Positions 35,070-43,907 are shown, counted from the first letter of the stretch. The stretch: DNA of 64,000 nt from Antiquaquibacter soli (GCF_030580675.1 NZ_JAUQUB010000003.1:62001-126000), one strand, 5' to 3'. A program made the numbers and translations. Notes: generated by a model from the sequence alone, not told the origin.

Positions 35070-35080
35070 CAGCACCCCGG

Positions 35081-35086
35081 TACTCT
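35081..35086 (+). promoter_or_regulatory. -10 element, HAD gene
   Basis: TACTCT, 6 nt before ATG 35093. Confidence 0.5.
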
Positions 35087-35092
35087 GGTCGC

Positions 35093-35893
35093 ATGGGCAA
35101 CCGAGGCGAGATCGAGTGCTGGCTGACCGACATGGACGGCGTGCTCGTCCATGAGAACCACCCGATCCCGGGTGCGTCCGATCTGCTGCAGCAGTGGCGC
35201 GACCAGGGCAACCCCTACCTCGTGCTCACCAACAACTCGATCTTCACGCCGCGCGACCTGAGCGCTCGCCTCAAGGCGTCCGGCCTGTACGTGCCGGAAG
35301 AATCGATCTGGACCTCTGCCCTCGCGACCGCCGACTTCCTCGCGTCGCAGATGCCGGGCGGGAGCGCGTTCGTGATCGGCGAGGCCGGCATCACGACGGC
35401 GCTCCACGAGGCCGGCTTCGTGATGACCGAGTCCGACCCCGACTACGTCGTCGTCGGCGAGACCCGCAACTACTCGTTCGAGGCCATCACGAAAGCCATC
35501 CGGCTGATCGGCGGCGGGTCGCGCTTCATCGTCACCAACCCGGATGCCACGGGCCCGAGCGCCGACGGACCGCTCCCCGCCACGGGCGCCGTCGCCGCCC
35601 TCATCACCAAGGCGACCGGCAAGGAGCCGTACGTCGTCGGCAAGCCGAACCCGATGATGTTCCGCTCGGCGATGAACAAGATCGGCGCGCACTCCGAGAA
35701 CACCGGCATGATCGGCGACCGCATGGACACCGACATCGTCGCGGGCATCGAGGCGGGACTGCACACCATCCTCGTGCTCACCGGCATCAGCGACCAGGCG
35801 GAGATCGAGCGCTACCCGTTCCGTCCCGACGAGATCATCGACTCCGTCGCCGACCTTCTCGCGACCGAGCCGTACGAGACCGACGCGATCTGA
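35093..35893 (+). CDS. HAD-IIA (NagD-like) phosphatase
   Basis: A 266-residue haloacid dehalogenase-fold hydrolase. LTDMDGVLVHENHPIPG carries the nucleophile Asp (DxDG), LTNNS is motif II, GKPNPMMF motif III, and MIGDRMDTDIVAG motif IV. The cap between motifs II and III marks subclass IIA, the NagD/p-nitrophenyl phosphatase group. Substrate likely a nucleotide or sugar phosphate. A TACTCT box 6 nt upstream confirms the ATG at 35093. Confidence 0.9.
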   Translation: MGNRGEIECWLTDMDGVLVHENHPIPGASDLLQQWRDQGNPYLVLTNNSIFTPRDLSARLKASGLYVPEESIWTSALATADFLASQMPGGSAFVIGEAGITTALHEAGFVMTESDPDYVVVGETRNYSFEAITKAIRLIGGGSRFIVTNPDATGPSADGPLPATGAVAALITKATGKEPYVVGKPNPMMFRSAMNKIGAHSENTGMIGDRMDTDIVAGIEAGLHTILVLTGISDQAEIERYPFRPDEIIDSVADLLATEPYETDAI

Positions 35894-35900
35894 CGCGTCG

Positions 35901-37325
35901 CTACTGCGCGGGCGCTTGCGGCTGCGCCACCGACGCGGTGAGGCTCTCGCCGGATGCGCGGCTCACGAAGCAGTAGAAGGTGCGATCGCCGTCATCCCAC
36001 TCCGCGGCCGTTGCCGCGAAGCTCGCCGTCACCTGGATGTCGGCCGCCGTACCCGCGATCTGGTAGTTGATGACCGTCGGAGCGGTGCAGAGCAGGTTGA
36101 TGCGCTTGGTGAGCTCCTCGACGCCGGGGTAGGCGACGGTCGCGTCATCCGGGAATGTGCCGCGGTAGACCATCTGCGCCGTGTGGGGCGTCGCGCAGTC
36201 CACGACGGTGTAGCGGTCCTGCCACGCGGACTCGTACGGGTCGAGGCACTCGCCGCCGAGCAGCTCGTCCCACTGGTATTCCCCGGGGGCGACGGGCCCG
36301 ACCGGGAGAGGTCCGGCCGTCGCGGTCGGTGTGGGGCTCGGGCTCGCGGTCACGGCGGGCGCGGGCGCGGTCGAGGCGAGCCGCTGGCCGACGAGGAACA
36401 GCGCGACGAGCGCGAGCACCGCGACGAGGCCGAGCGCGACACCGATGAGGATCTTCTGCGTTGTCGAGATCGGCGCGCGCTCGCGCTTCGGTGGCTTCTC
36501 CCCCGGGGGCTGCGGCGGTGTCGGCGGCGGACCGCTGAAGACCTGGTCGCCGTCGTACTCGCGGAACTGCGAGTCGCCGAACAGGTCGTCGATCGACGAC
36601 GGGGTCGGGGTCGGATTCGACTCGCCCGCGGGAGGCTCGAGGCCCACGATCTCGGCCTCGATGACCTCGGTGACGCCCTCGAGCGAGGAGTCGACCGGCT
36701 GAGCCTGCCACGGATCCCAGGGCCGCTGCTCCATCTCCTGGCCCGGGAACGCCTGCGTCGGCGCGTCCACCGGGAACGCCTGCGTCGGCGGCTCGGTCGG
36801 AAACGCCTGCGTGGGCGGCGGGGGCGGCGGGATGCTCGGCTCCGGCGGTGCGACGGGCGGCGAGTACGACGGCAGCGTCGGCTGCGGGATCACCGGAGGA
36901 TCGGGGAGCACCGGCGGCGCGACGGGGGGCACGGGCGCGGCGGGCGGCGCCGACGGGGTGACGGGCGGCGCAGGCGGCACGGGCGGCGCAGGCGGCTCCG
37001 GCGCGGCGGGGGTCGGAGGCGCGGGGACGGCGTCGCCCGGAGTCAGTCCCCACTGAAACGGGGCACCCGCGCTCGGTGCAGAAGGAGAGGGAGCCACGAG
37101 CGGGGCGACCGGCGGCAGAACGGGAGGAGCGGGCGGCGCGACCGGCGGCTCAGGGACGACCGGGGGCACCGGAGCCGCGGGTGCTGCGGGAGGCGCGGGC
37201 GGGGTCGGGGGCACCGGCGGAACGGGGGCAGCCGGGGGCTCGGACTGCACCGGCGTCGCATCCGTGTCGAACTGGCTCGACAGCCAGTCGCTGCCGTCGA
37301 GCTCGTCCTTGTCCCTCTCGCTCAT
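35901..37325 (-). CDS. Proline-rich membrane-anchored protein with septum-formation-type C-terminal domain
   Basis: A 474-residue protein. Residues 30-170 are an Ala/Pro-rich low-complexity stretch; TQAFP occurs three times at residues 172, 181 and 190, a 9-residue period. One transmembrane helix spans about 290-315, followed by an extracellular domain with paired Cys (GGECLDP, VVDCATPH, NLLCTAP, FYCFVS) like the septum-formation domain of actinobacteria. It overlaps pyrE by 4 nt. The cytoplasmic TQ repeats could be Ser/Thr kinase targets. Confidence 0.75.
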   Translation of the reverse strand: MSERDKDELDGSDWLSSQFDTDATPVQSEPPAAPVPPVPPTPPAPPAAPAAPVPPVVPEPPVAPPAPPVLPPVAPLVAPSPSAPSAGAPFQWGLTPGDAVPAPPTPAAPEPPAPPVPPAPPVTPSAPPAAPVPPVAPPVLPDPPVIPQPTLPSYSPPVAPPEPSIPPPPPPTQAFPTEPPTQAFPVDAPTQAFPGQEMEQRPWDPWQAQPVDSSLEGVTEVIEAEIVGLEPPAGESNPTPTPSSIDDLFGDSQFREYDGDQVFSGPPPTPPQPPGEKPPKRERAPISTTQKILIGVALGLVAVLALVALFLVGQRLASTAPAPAVTASPSPTPTATAGPLPVGPVAPGEYQWDELLGGECLDPYESAWQDRYTVVDCATPHTAQMVYRGTFPDDATVAYPGVEELTKRINLLCTAPTVINYQIAGTAADIQVTASFAATAAEWDDGDRTFYCFVSRASGESLTASVAQPQAPAQ

Positions 37326-37876
37326 GTCCGCGGGAGCCCCAGATCGTCGAGGCCGATCGCGGCGAAGTACGGGTAGCCCTCGGCCTCGATGCGCTCGCGG
37401 GCGCCCGTGGCCCGGTCGACCACGACGGCGACGGCGGCGATCTGCGCGCCGACCTTCTTCAGCGCCTCGATCGCGGCGAGCGGCGACCCGCCCGTCGTGG
37501 AGGTGTCCTCGAGCACGATGACGCGCTTGCCCGCGAGGTCGGGGCCCTCGACCTGCTTGCCGCGGCCGTGGTCCTTCGGCTCCTTGCGCACGACGAACGC
37601 GTCGTACGAGAGTCCGCGCGCGGCGCCCTGGTGGAGGATCGCGGAGGCGATCGGGTCGGCCCCCATCGTCATGCCGCCGACGGCGGAGACATCCGGAACT
37701 CCGGCGATCAGATCGAGCATGACCTGCCCGATGAGCGGTGCGACGCGGTGGTCGAGGCTGACCTTGCGCAGGTCGACGTAGTAGCTCGCCTTCTTGCCGC
37801 TCGTGAGCGTGAAGTCCCCGTGGAACACGGCATCGGCGGAGATGTAGTCGATGAGCTGCTGCTTCGCGTCGGTCAC
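37322..37876 (-). CDS. pyrE: Orotate phosphoribosyltransferase
   Basis: A 184-residue enzyme that makes orotidine-5'-monophosphate from orotate and PRPP. The PRPP loop is VIVLEDTSTTGGSPL near residue 122, and FVVRKEPKDHGRGKQVEG carries the flexible catalytic loop with conserved Lys. Typical length. GTG start with TAGGCT 6 nt upstream. The overlapping downstream gene (ATGA) encodes the proline-rich protein, so nucleotide synthesis and an envelope protein share a transcript. Confidence 0.93.
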   Translation of the reverse strand: MTDAKQQLIDYISADAVFHGDFTLTSGKKASYYVDLRKVSLDHRVAPLIGQVMLDLIAGVPDVSAVGGMTMGADPIASAILHQGAARGLSYDAFVVRKEPKDHGRGKQVEGPDLAGKRVIVLEDTSTTGGSPLAAIEALKKVGAQIAAVAVVVDRATGARERIEAEGYPYFAAIGLDDLGLPRT

Positions 37877-37882
37877 CCAGCC

Positions 37883-37888
37883 AGCCTA
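37883..37888 (-). promoter_or_regulatory. -10 element, pyrE
   Basis: TAGGCT (minus strand), 6 nt before GTG 37876. Confidence 0.5.
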
Positions 37889-37896
37889 CTGAGGAG

Positions 37897-38043
37897 TCAG
37901 GGCGAGGGGATGCCCGCGAGCACGATGAGCGCGCTCGCAGCAACCATCACGGCGAAGGCGACGATCGAGATCACCACGGCGCGCTTCGCGTCCGTGCGGT
38001 TGGCCGCGACATCCTCGTCGAGCAGCTCGTCCCACTTCGTCAC
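37897..38043 (-). CDS. Small single-pass membrane protein, 48 residues
   Basis: VTKWDELLDEDVAANRTDAK is an acidic, amphipathic N-terminus followed by a single hydrophobic helix (AVVISIVAFAVMVAASALIVLAG). The GTG at 38043 is preferred over an ATG at 38073 because TATCCT ends exactly 6 nt before it, the spacing seen at other starts in this window. No family recognised. It lies just upstream of pyrE but has its own promoter. Confidence 0.65.
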   Translation of the reverse strand: MTKWDELLDEDVAANRTDAKRAVVISIVAFAVMVAASALIVLAGIPSP

Positions 38044-38049
38044 CCTCGA

Positions 38050-38055
38050 AGGATA
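38050..38055 (-). promoter_or_regulatory. -10 element deciding the start of the small membrane protein
   Basis: TATCCT (minus strand), 6 nt before GTG 38043. Confidence 0.5.
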
Positions 38056-38130
38056 AAACCTCACTACCGACATCGTCCTGCCCCAGTAGAGGGGAGGACC
38101 GGCCGTGGTTCCCGCGTCGGTCGATGCTTG

Positions 38131-38136
38131 TAGCGT
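38131..38136 (+). promoter_or_regulatory. -10 element, xthA
   Basis: TAGCGT, 7 nt before ATG 38144; it rejects a start 39 nt upstream. Confidence 0.5.
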
Positions 38137-38143
38137 GGATCCC

Positions 38144-38980
38144 ATGCGTGTTGCGACCTGGAACGTGAACTCGATCCGCACCCGAGTCGGCCGCGTCGTG
38201 GACTGGCTCGGCCGCGAGGACGTCGACGTGCTCGCCATGCAGGAGATCAAGTGCACGGAGGCGCAGTTCCCGTTCGACGCGTTCGCGGAGGCGGGCTACG
38301 AGGTCGAGCTGCACGGCCTCAACCAGTGGAACGGCGTCGCCTTCGCGAGCCGGCTGGGCTTCGAGGATGTCACGGTCGGCTTCGACCGCGCGCCCGGCTT
38401 CGGCAAGGCGCTCGACGACGGCAGCCTTCCGAAGGAGGCCCGAGCGCTCGGCGTGACCGTCGCGGGAGTGCGGCTGTGGAGCCTCTACGTTCCCAACGGG
38501 CGCGAGCTCGACAACCCCCACTACCCGTACAAGCTCGAGTGGCTCGCCGGTCTGGCAGCGGACACGAGGGACTGGCTGGCCGAGCATCCGGACACCCCGC
38601 TCGCGCTCATGGGCGACTTCAACATCGCCCCCTTCGACCACGACGTCTGGGACATCGGCGTCTTCGCCGGCAAGACGCACGTCAGCCAGCCCGAGCGGGA
38701 CGCGTTCGCCGCGCTCGAAGCGGCCGGCCTCGTCGACGTCGTCCGCAAGCGCGGTGTCGAGGGCTACACCTACTGGGACTACCAGCAGCTGCGGTTCCCG
38801 CGGAACGAGGGGATGCGCATCGACTTCATCCTCGGCTCGAAGCCGTTCGACGACCTCGTGCTCGAGGCGCGCATCGACCGCAACGAGCGCAAGGGCGACG
38901 CCCCGAGCGACCACGTTCCCGTCGTCGTCGACCTCGACCTCGAGACCGAGGACGAGGACGACCGCCCGATGTTCCTCTAG
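38144..38980 (+). CDS. xthA: Exodeoxyribonuclease III
   Basis: A 278-residue AP endonuclease/3'-5' exonuclease of base-excision repair. ATWNVNSIR at the N-terminus, MQEIKC with the metal-binding Glu, YVPNGRE, GDFNIAP with the catalytic Asp-Asn, and the final SDHVPVVVDL with Asp-His are all present. It nicks DNA at abasic sites. The 3' end overlaps the convergent AEC transporter gene by 4 nt. Confidence 0.93.
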   Translation: MRVATWNVNSIRTRVGRVVDWLGREDVDVLAMQEIKCTEAQFPFDAFAEAGYEVELHGLNQWNGVAFASRLGFEDVTVGFDRAPGFGKALDDGSLPKEARALGVTVAGVRLWSLYVPNGRELDNPHYPYKLEWLAGLAADTRDWLAEHPDTPLALMGDFNIAPFDHDVWDIGVFAGKTHVSQPERDAFAALEAAGLVDVVRKRGVEGYTYWDYQQLRFPRNEGMRIDFILGSKPFDDLVLEARIDRNERKGDAPSDHVPVVVDLDLETEDEDDRPMFL

Positions 38981-39900
38981 GGGGCGAGCAGCGCCGCCAC
39001 CACCACGAGCGCGGGCAGCGAGAGCACCGTCGTGATGAGCACGATGTCGCGCGCCATGATCACGCCGCGGCCATAGCGCTGGGCGTAGTTGAACACGTTC
39101 TGGGCGGCCGGCAGCGCCGCGAGCACGACCGCCGCGAAGAGCGGAAGCCCGGTGAGGCCCACCCCGAAGTAGCCGAACGCCCACGCGATCGTCGGCATGA
39201 GGGCGAGCTTGAGGGATGACGCGAGCAGCACGTCGCGGCGGGACGAGCCCGGCGCGAGGGGCCGCTGGCCGTGCAGCGACATCCCGAACGACACGAGCAT
39301 CACCGGGACGGCCGCGGCGCCGATGATGCGGAACGGCTGCATGACCTCGTCGGGCGGCGTCCACTGCAGCGCCGATACGAGCACGCCGAGGGCGGAGCCC
39401 ACGATGATCGGATTGCGGAACGGGCGGAGCAGGATGCGGCCGATGGACCCTCCACCGTGCTGCTGCACGTCCAGGGCGGTGAGCGCGACGGGGGCGAACA
39501 CGAGCAACTGGAGGAGCACGACCGGGGCGGCGAACGCGGCATCCCCGAGCACGAATACGGCGACGGGGATGCCCATGTTGTTCGCATTGACGTAGCCCGA
39601 GCCGAGCGAGCCGATGATCGACTCCGAGAGCTCGCGGCGCCAGAGCAGTCTCGCGATCGTGAAGAACACGAGCCCGGAGCCCACCGCCGCGACGAAGGAC
39701 ACGAGCAGCTGCGAGGAGAACAGCACGTGGATGTCGGCGTCGGCGAGCACGGTGAAAAGCAGGCACGGCGACGCGACGTAGAACGCGAAGCGCCCGAGGA
39801 CGAACTGCGCGTGCTCGCCCAGCACGCCGGAGCGGCCGACGATGTAGCCGATGAGGATGATCGTCGCGATGACCGCGAAACCGATGAGGACCCCGATCAC
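38977..39900 (-). CDS. AEC (auxin efflux carrier) family transporter
   Basis: A 307-residue membrane protein with about ten helices in two repeats. The first half has GYVNANNMGIPVAVFVLGD and the second NPIIVGSALGVLVSAL and PVMLVSFGMSL, segments typical of AEC/MdcF-type permeases for malate, malonate or related acids. The GTG at 39900 is chosen because GAGGGG lies 5 nt upstream. It is divergent from a GntR regulator 69 nt away, which probably controls it. Confidence 0.85.
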   Translation of the reverse strand: MIGVLIGFAVIATIILIGYIVGRSGVLGEHAQFVLGRFAFYVASPCLLFTVLADADIHVLFSSQLLVSFVAAVGSGLVFFTIARLLWRRELSESIIGSLGSGYVNANNMGIPVAVFVLGDAAFAAPVVLLQLLVFAPVALTALDVQQHGGGSIGRILLRPFRNPIIVGSALGVLVSALQWTPPDEVMQPFRIIGAAAVPVMLVSFGMSLHGQRPLAPGSSRRDVLLASSLKLALMPTIAWAFGYFGVGLTGLPLFAAVVLAALPAAQNVFNYAQRYGRGVIMARDIVLITTVLSLPALVVVAALLAP

Positions 39901-39957
39901 GATTCCCCTCGCGGTGTCGACAGGCGCAACTCGAGCGACCGCGGGAGCGCCGCACCA

Positions 39958-39963
39958 TAGTAT
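39958..39963 (+). promoter_or_regulatory. -10 element, GntR gene
   Basis: TAGTAT, 6 nt before ATG 39970. Confidence 0.5.
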
Positions 39964-39969
39964 CGAGTA

Positions 39970-40632
39970 ATGAGCGACACCACGGTTCCGGACGCGGGGA
40001 CCGACCCCCGCATCTCCTCGAGCCCCGTCGTGACGAAGGTGTTCGACGACATCCTCGCTGCCGTCAACCGGGGCGACCTGCTGCCCGGTCAGCGCATCAG
40101 CGACGCCGAGCTCGCCCAGAGGTTCGGCGTCTCCCGCACGCCTGTCCGCGAGGCCCTCCAGCGGCTGCGCGACATCGGGGTGATCGAGGCATCCGCGAGC
40201 CGCTTCACCCGCGTCGCGGACGTCACGCCGCAGCAGACCCTGCAGGCGTACATCGTGTGGCAAGCGCTCTTCACCGCGGTGCTCGAGGAGGTCGTGCCCG
40301 GGTTCGTCCCGGAGCAGGTGGAGTCGCTGCGTGCCGCGCACGAGGACTTCCTCGCGGGCCTCGCCGACCACTCGGCTCAGCACATGGCGACGGCGAACTT
40401 CCTGTTCGTGCAGCACATCGCGGAGCACTCGCGCAATGCGGTGCTGCAGCGCGCGCTCGTCTCCGTGGTGCACATCATTCGGCTCGGCAGCCTGCACCTT
40501 CCGGAGTACGTCGATGTGGAGTCGATCAGCCGGGCTCAGTCGCTGCTCATCACCGCGTGCGAGTCGCGCGACCTCGGTGTCGCGCTCGAGGCGATGCGCG
40601 TGCTGCGGAGCATCCGAATTCCGCAGAACTGA
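39970..40632 (+). CDS. GntR (FadR subfamily) transcriptional regulator
   Basis: A 220-residue regulator. Residues 20-75 form the winged helix-turn-helix, with GQRISDAELAQRFGVSRTPVREALQRL as the signature; the C-terminal 130 residues are a helical FCD-like sensor with His and Asp residues suited to metal or organic-acid binding (NFLFVQHIAEHS). Divergent from the AEC transporter, so an organic acid is the probable ligand. Leaderless start. Confidence 0.9.
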   Translation: MSDTTVPDAGTDPRISSSPVVTKVFDDILAAVNRGDLLPGQRISDAELAQRFGVSRTPVREALQRLRDIGVIEASASRFTRVADVTPQQTLQAYIVWQALFTAVLEEVVPGFVPEQVESLRAAHEDFLAGLADHSAQHMATANFLFVQHIAEHSRNAVLQRALVSVVHIIRLGSLHLPEYVDVESISRAQSLLITACESRDLGVALEAMRVLRSIRIPQN

Positions 40633-40717
40633 GCCGCGACTCAACAAAAGCGCGCGCTTGCGCCGCGTGACGCACGATTCCGTCGTGAATCGCAACCAAA
40701 CGCCTCAACCTCGCGGT

Positions 40718-40723
40718 TAGCCT
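40718..40723 (+). promoter_or_regulatory. Putative -10 of the DUF6421 operon
   Basis: TAGCCT lies 36 nt before the DUF6421 ATG; a GGACGGAGG ribosome site follows, so this transcript has a leader, unlike many neighbours. Confidence 0.4.
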
Positions 40724-40759
40724 CGAATGGACAACCGATTTCGAGGACGGAGGTGACCC

Positions 40760-42145
40760 ATGTCGCGAACGCAGAGCGCCATCATTGGAGAACCCGAGGT
40801 CCTCGAGGACCGGGCACTCGAGACCCGACCGGACTGGCTCGAGATCAAGGCGGCCGCGACCGCGCTCCAGCCGCTGCAGTCGCACGACGGCAGCATCGAG
40901 GATGCCGCGAGCCACGGTGTCGCGCGGCAGCAGGTCGACCGCATCCGCGCTGCCCTGCCCGCGTTCGCGGAGCTCCTGCCACACGACGCCGAGTACCTCC
41001 GCGCCCTCGACGCCGACTTCGCGCGCTGGGCCGACGAGGGCTTCGGCGTGCCCGACTTCCTCGACTCGCTCGTCGCCTTCCAGCCGCAGCGGGACCGCGT
41101 GGACGGGCTCCGGCACCTCGTGGTGTTCCCGATGTACACGCAGAACGGCAGCACCGACCGCCGCGTGGAGGCCGTGCTCGTCGAGGTCGTCTGGCCCGAC
41201 TTCGTCGCGGCCCTCGAGGCGGGCGAGTACTCGAACGCCCTCTTCGTGCCGATCCGCTTCCTGGACTTCACGGCCGGCTACGACACCAACTCGGCGGTGC
41301 TCTTCCCCGAGACGGTGGCGATGCGCAGCATCCCGACGTTCACGTGGGGCGCGATCTTCGCCGACCGCGAGGCCGCGCGCTTCCGCCGGGTCGTGCGCGA
41401 GGCATCCGCGATCACCCACCTCGACCTGCCGGAGGACGCCGCGCGCATGCTCGACGACCAGCGGCTCACCGAGGAGACCTTCGTGATGTGGGACCTCATC
41501 CACGACCGCACGCACATGCGCGGCGACCTGCCGTTCGACCCATTCATGATCAAGCAGCGGATGCCCTACTTCCTGTACTCCCTCGAGGAGCTGCGTTGCG
41601 ACCTCACCGCCTTCCGCGAGGCTGTGCGGCTGGAGCGGGCGGACGACACGGATGACACGACCCGCGAGCACGCGAAGCTCGTGCAGTACGCCGTGATCTT
41701 CGACCGCATCTTCCGATTCGCGATCACCGGCTCGCGAGTGCGCAACTACGACGGCCTCGGCGGCCAGTTGCTGTTCGCGTGGCTGCACCAGCACCACGTG
41801 CTGCACTGGACGGACACGTCGCTCGCGATCGACTGGGCCGAGGTGCCCGACGTCGTCGTCGCGCTCTCCGACGCGATCAACGACCTGTACTGGAAGTCGA
41901 TCGACCGCCCGAAGGTCGCGCACTGGCTCGCCGCCTACGAGCTCGTGTCCTCGACGCTCACCCCGAACCCGGCGTCGAACTGGGCCGCGGGGCTGCCGAA
42001 GGAGGTGCTCGCCGGTCCGCCGAAGGGCTACACCGACGAGGTGCTCGACGACGAGTTCCCGCTCTCGATGTTCTACGAGGCGCTGTCGAAGAAGATGGGC
42101 GACGTCATCGAGTCCACCCGCGGAATCGTCGGCAGCGCGGTGTGA
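40760..42145 (+). CDS. DUF6421 family protein
   Basis: A 461-residue soluble protein that matches the actinobacterial family now called DUF6421. Notable segments are LVVFPMYTQNGSTDRRVEAVLVEVVWPDF, LFPETVAM, and WDLIHDRTHMRGDLPFDPFM, where HDxxH resembles a metal site. The last third is helical (LLFAWLHQHHVLHWTDTSL). Function unknown. It overlaps the SDR gene by 4 nt and leads a three-gene operon ending with threonine aldolase. Confidence 0.8.
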   Translation: MSRTQSAIIGEPEVLEDRALETRPDWLEIKAAATALQPLQSHDGSIEDAASHGVARQQVDRIRAALPAFAELLPHDAEYLRALDADFARWADEGFGVPDFLDSLVAFQPQRDRVDGLRHLVVFPMYTQNGSTDRRVEAVLVEVVWPDFVAALEAGEYSNALFVPIRFLDFTAGYDTNSAVLFPETVAMRSIPTFTWGAIFADREAARFRRVVREASAITHLDLPEDAARMLDDQRLTEETFVMWDLIHDRTHMRGDLPFDPFMIKQRMPYFLYSLEELRCDLTAFREAVRLERADDTDDTTREHAKLVQYAVIFDRIFRFAITGSRVRNYDGLGGQLLFAWLHQHHVLHWTDTSLAIDWAEVPDVVVALSDAINDLYWKSIDRPKVAHWLAAYELVSSTLTPNPASNWAAGLPKEVLAGPPKGYTDEVLDDEFPLSMFYEALSKKMGDVIESTRGIVGSAV

Positions 42146-42786
42146 GCCGGCTCGTCCTCGTCGCCGGCGCCGGGAGTGATTCCGGCCGCGCGGTGTGCGC
42201 CCGGCTCATGGATGACGGCGCGCGCGTCCTCGCGGTCGGCTCCCGGCTCTGGCAGCTCGCCGACACCCCGGCGACGGCGAGGTACGAGGCGGACCTGTCG
42301 AGCGCGTCGGCCGTCGAGACCCTCGCCGCTCGAGTGCGCGCCGAGCACGGCACGATCGACGGCCTCGTCCACCTCGTCGGCGGCTGGCGCGCGGGTCGCG
42401 CCGACGACGACTGGGCGTGGCTCGAGTCGCGGGTGATCGAGACCTTCCGGCTGGTGTCGCGCGAGTTCCACCCCGACCTCGCCGCCGCCCCCGCGGGCCG
42501 ACTCGTGATGGTGTCGAGCTCGACCGTCGAGAAGCCCACGTGGTCGAACGCGAACTACGCCGCGGCCAAGGCGGCGGCGGAGGCGTGGGCGCGCGCCGCG
42601 GCCTCGGGGTTCGCGAAGGGCGGGACCGCGGCATCCGTGATCCTCGTGGTCCGCTCGCTCGGCGAGGGAGACGGCGCGACGGGCGTGGATGCTCTCGCCG
42701 ATCGCATCTCCACGCTGTGGGACGACCCCGCCGCGGTGCTCAACGGCACCCGCATCCCGCTCGCTCCTGAGAGACTGACCACGTGA
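42142..42786 (+). CDS. SDR family oxidoreductase
   Basis: A 214-residue short-chain dehydrogenase. The dinucleotide loop is VAGAGSDSGRAV (GxxxGxG form), followed by HLVGGWRAG in place of NAG, VMVSSSTVEKPTWSNANYAAAKAAAEAW with Ser, Tyr and Lys of the catalytic set. It reduces or oxidises a carbonyl or alcohol with NAD(P). GTG start, overlapping DUF6421 by 4 nt and the aldolase by 4 nt. Confidence 0.85.
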   Translation: MSRLVLVAGAGSDSGRAVCARLMDDGARVLAVGSRLWQLADTPATARYEADLSSASAVETLAARVRAEHGTIDGLVHLVGGWRAGRADDDWAWLESRVIETFRLVSREFHPDLAAAPAGRLVMVSSSTVEKPTWSNANYAAAKAAAEAWARAAASGFAKGGTAASVILVVRSLGEGDGATGVDALADRISTLWDDPAAVLNGTRIPLAPERLTT

Positions 42787-43838
42787 CCCAGCTGCATGAC
42801 ACGACGTACCGAGGATTCGCGAGCGACAACTACGCGGGAGCGCACCCGGAGGTGATCGCCGCGATCGCGGAGGCGAACGGCGGACACCAGATCGCCTACG
42901 GGGAGGACGTGTACACCGCGCGCCTCCAGGACGTGATGAAGTCGCACTTCGGCGAGCGGGCCGAGGCGTTCCCCGTGTTCAACGGCACGGGCGCCAACGT
43001 GACCGCGCTCACGAGCGTGCTGCCGCGCTGGGGAGCGGTGATCGCGACCTCGACGGCGCACATCCACACCGACGAGAACGCTGCCCCCGAGCGGGTGAGC
43101 GGCCTCAAGCTCCTCACCGTCGACACCCCCGACGGCAAGCTCACCCCGGAGCTCATCGGAACCGAGGCGTGGGGCTGGGGCGACGAGCACCGCGCGCAGC
43201 CGCTCGCGGTGAGCATCACGCAGACCACCGAGCTCGGCACGCTGTACTCGGTCGAGGAGGTTCGGGCGATCGCCGACTACGCGCACGAGCGCGGCATGGT
43301 GCTGCACATGGACGGAGCGCGGCTGTCCAACGCGGCGGCGGCGCTCGGCACGGGCTTCCGCGAGTTCACGACCGACGCGGGCGTCGACATCCTGAGCTTC
43401 GGCGGCACCAAGAACGGACTGCTGTACGGGGAGGCGATCGTGGTTCTTAACCCCGAGGCATCCGACGGCCTCGTCTTCCTGCGCAAACTGAACATGCAAC
43501 TCGCGTCGAAGATGCGGTTCGTGTCGGCGCAGCTCATCGCGCTGCTCACCGACGACCTGTGGCGGCGCTCCGCGGGTCACGCGAACGCGATGGCCGCGCG
43601 CCTGCGGTCGGCCCTCGAGGATGCCGCGCTCCCCGGCCTCGGCTTCACGCAGGCCACGCAGGCCAACGCCGTGTTCGCCACCCTGCCCGCCGGCGTCGCG
43701 GACCGCTTGCGCGAGAGTTTCCGCTTCTACGACTGGAACCCCGCGACCGGCGAGGTGCGCTGGATGACCGCGTTCGACACCACCGAGGGCGACATCGACG
43801 CGTTCGTGGCGGCGATCGCGCGCGAGTTGTCAGCGTAG
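42783..43838 (+). CDS. Low-specificity threonine aldolase-like PLP enzyme
   Basis: A 351-residue fold-type I PLP enzyme. SDNYAGAHPEV at the N-terminus, HIHTDENAAPE, LHMDGARLSNAAAALG and SFGGTKNGLLYGEA (Lys of the PLP Schiff base) match beta-hydroxy amino acid aldolases. It cleaves threonine or a related amino acid to glycine and an aldehyde. The adjacent SDR could process that aldehyde. GTG start coupled to the SDR gene. Confidence 0.88.
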   Translation: MTQLHDTTYRGFASDNYAGAHPEVIAAIAEANGGHQIAYGEDVYTARLQDVMKSHFGERAEAFPVFNGTGANVTALTSVLPRWGAVIATSTAHIHTDENAAPERVSGLKLLTVDTPDGKLTPELIGTEAWGWGDEHRAQPLAVSITQTTELGTLYSVEEVRAIADYAHERGMVLHMDGARLSNAAAALGTGFREFTTDAGVDILSFGGTKNGLLYGEAIVVLNPEASDGLVFLRKLNMQLASKMRFVSAQLIALLTDDLWRRSAGHANAMAARLRSALEDAALPGLGFTQATQANAVFATLPAGVADRLRESFRFYDWNPATGEVRWMTAFDTTEGDIDAFVAAIARELSA

Positions 43839-43872
43839 GTTTACCCCGTCGAAGGAGGCCCGGACGTCGATC

Positions 43873-43907
43873 GCCCAGCGACAAGGGCATACCCCAGTCG
43901 CTAGGGC
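43873..43907. terminator. Hairpin between convergent aldolase and alcohol dehydrogenase genes
   Basis: GCCCAGCGAC (43873-43882) pairs with GTCGCTAGGGC (43897-43907) with one bulged base around a 14-nt loop. No U-run. Position between convergent stops suggests a bidirectional terminator. Confidence 0.45.

Noticed and set aside
36811-37260. Tandem DNA repeats or CRISPR-like array in the GC-rich stretch
   Set aside because: The periodicity comes from Pro/Ala codons of the proline-rich protein; there are no constant repeat-spacer units.
38073-38073. ATG start for the small membrane protein (58 residues)
   Set aside because: The -10-like TATCCT lies downstream of it and exactly 6 nt before GTG 38043, the spacing seen at other starts.
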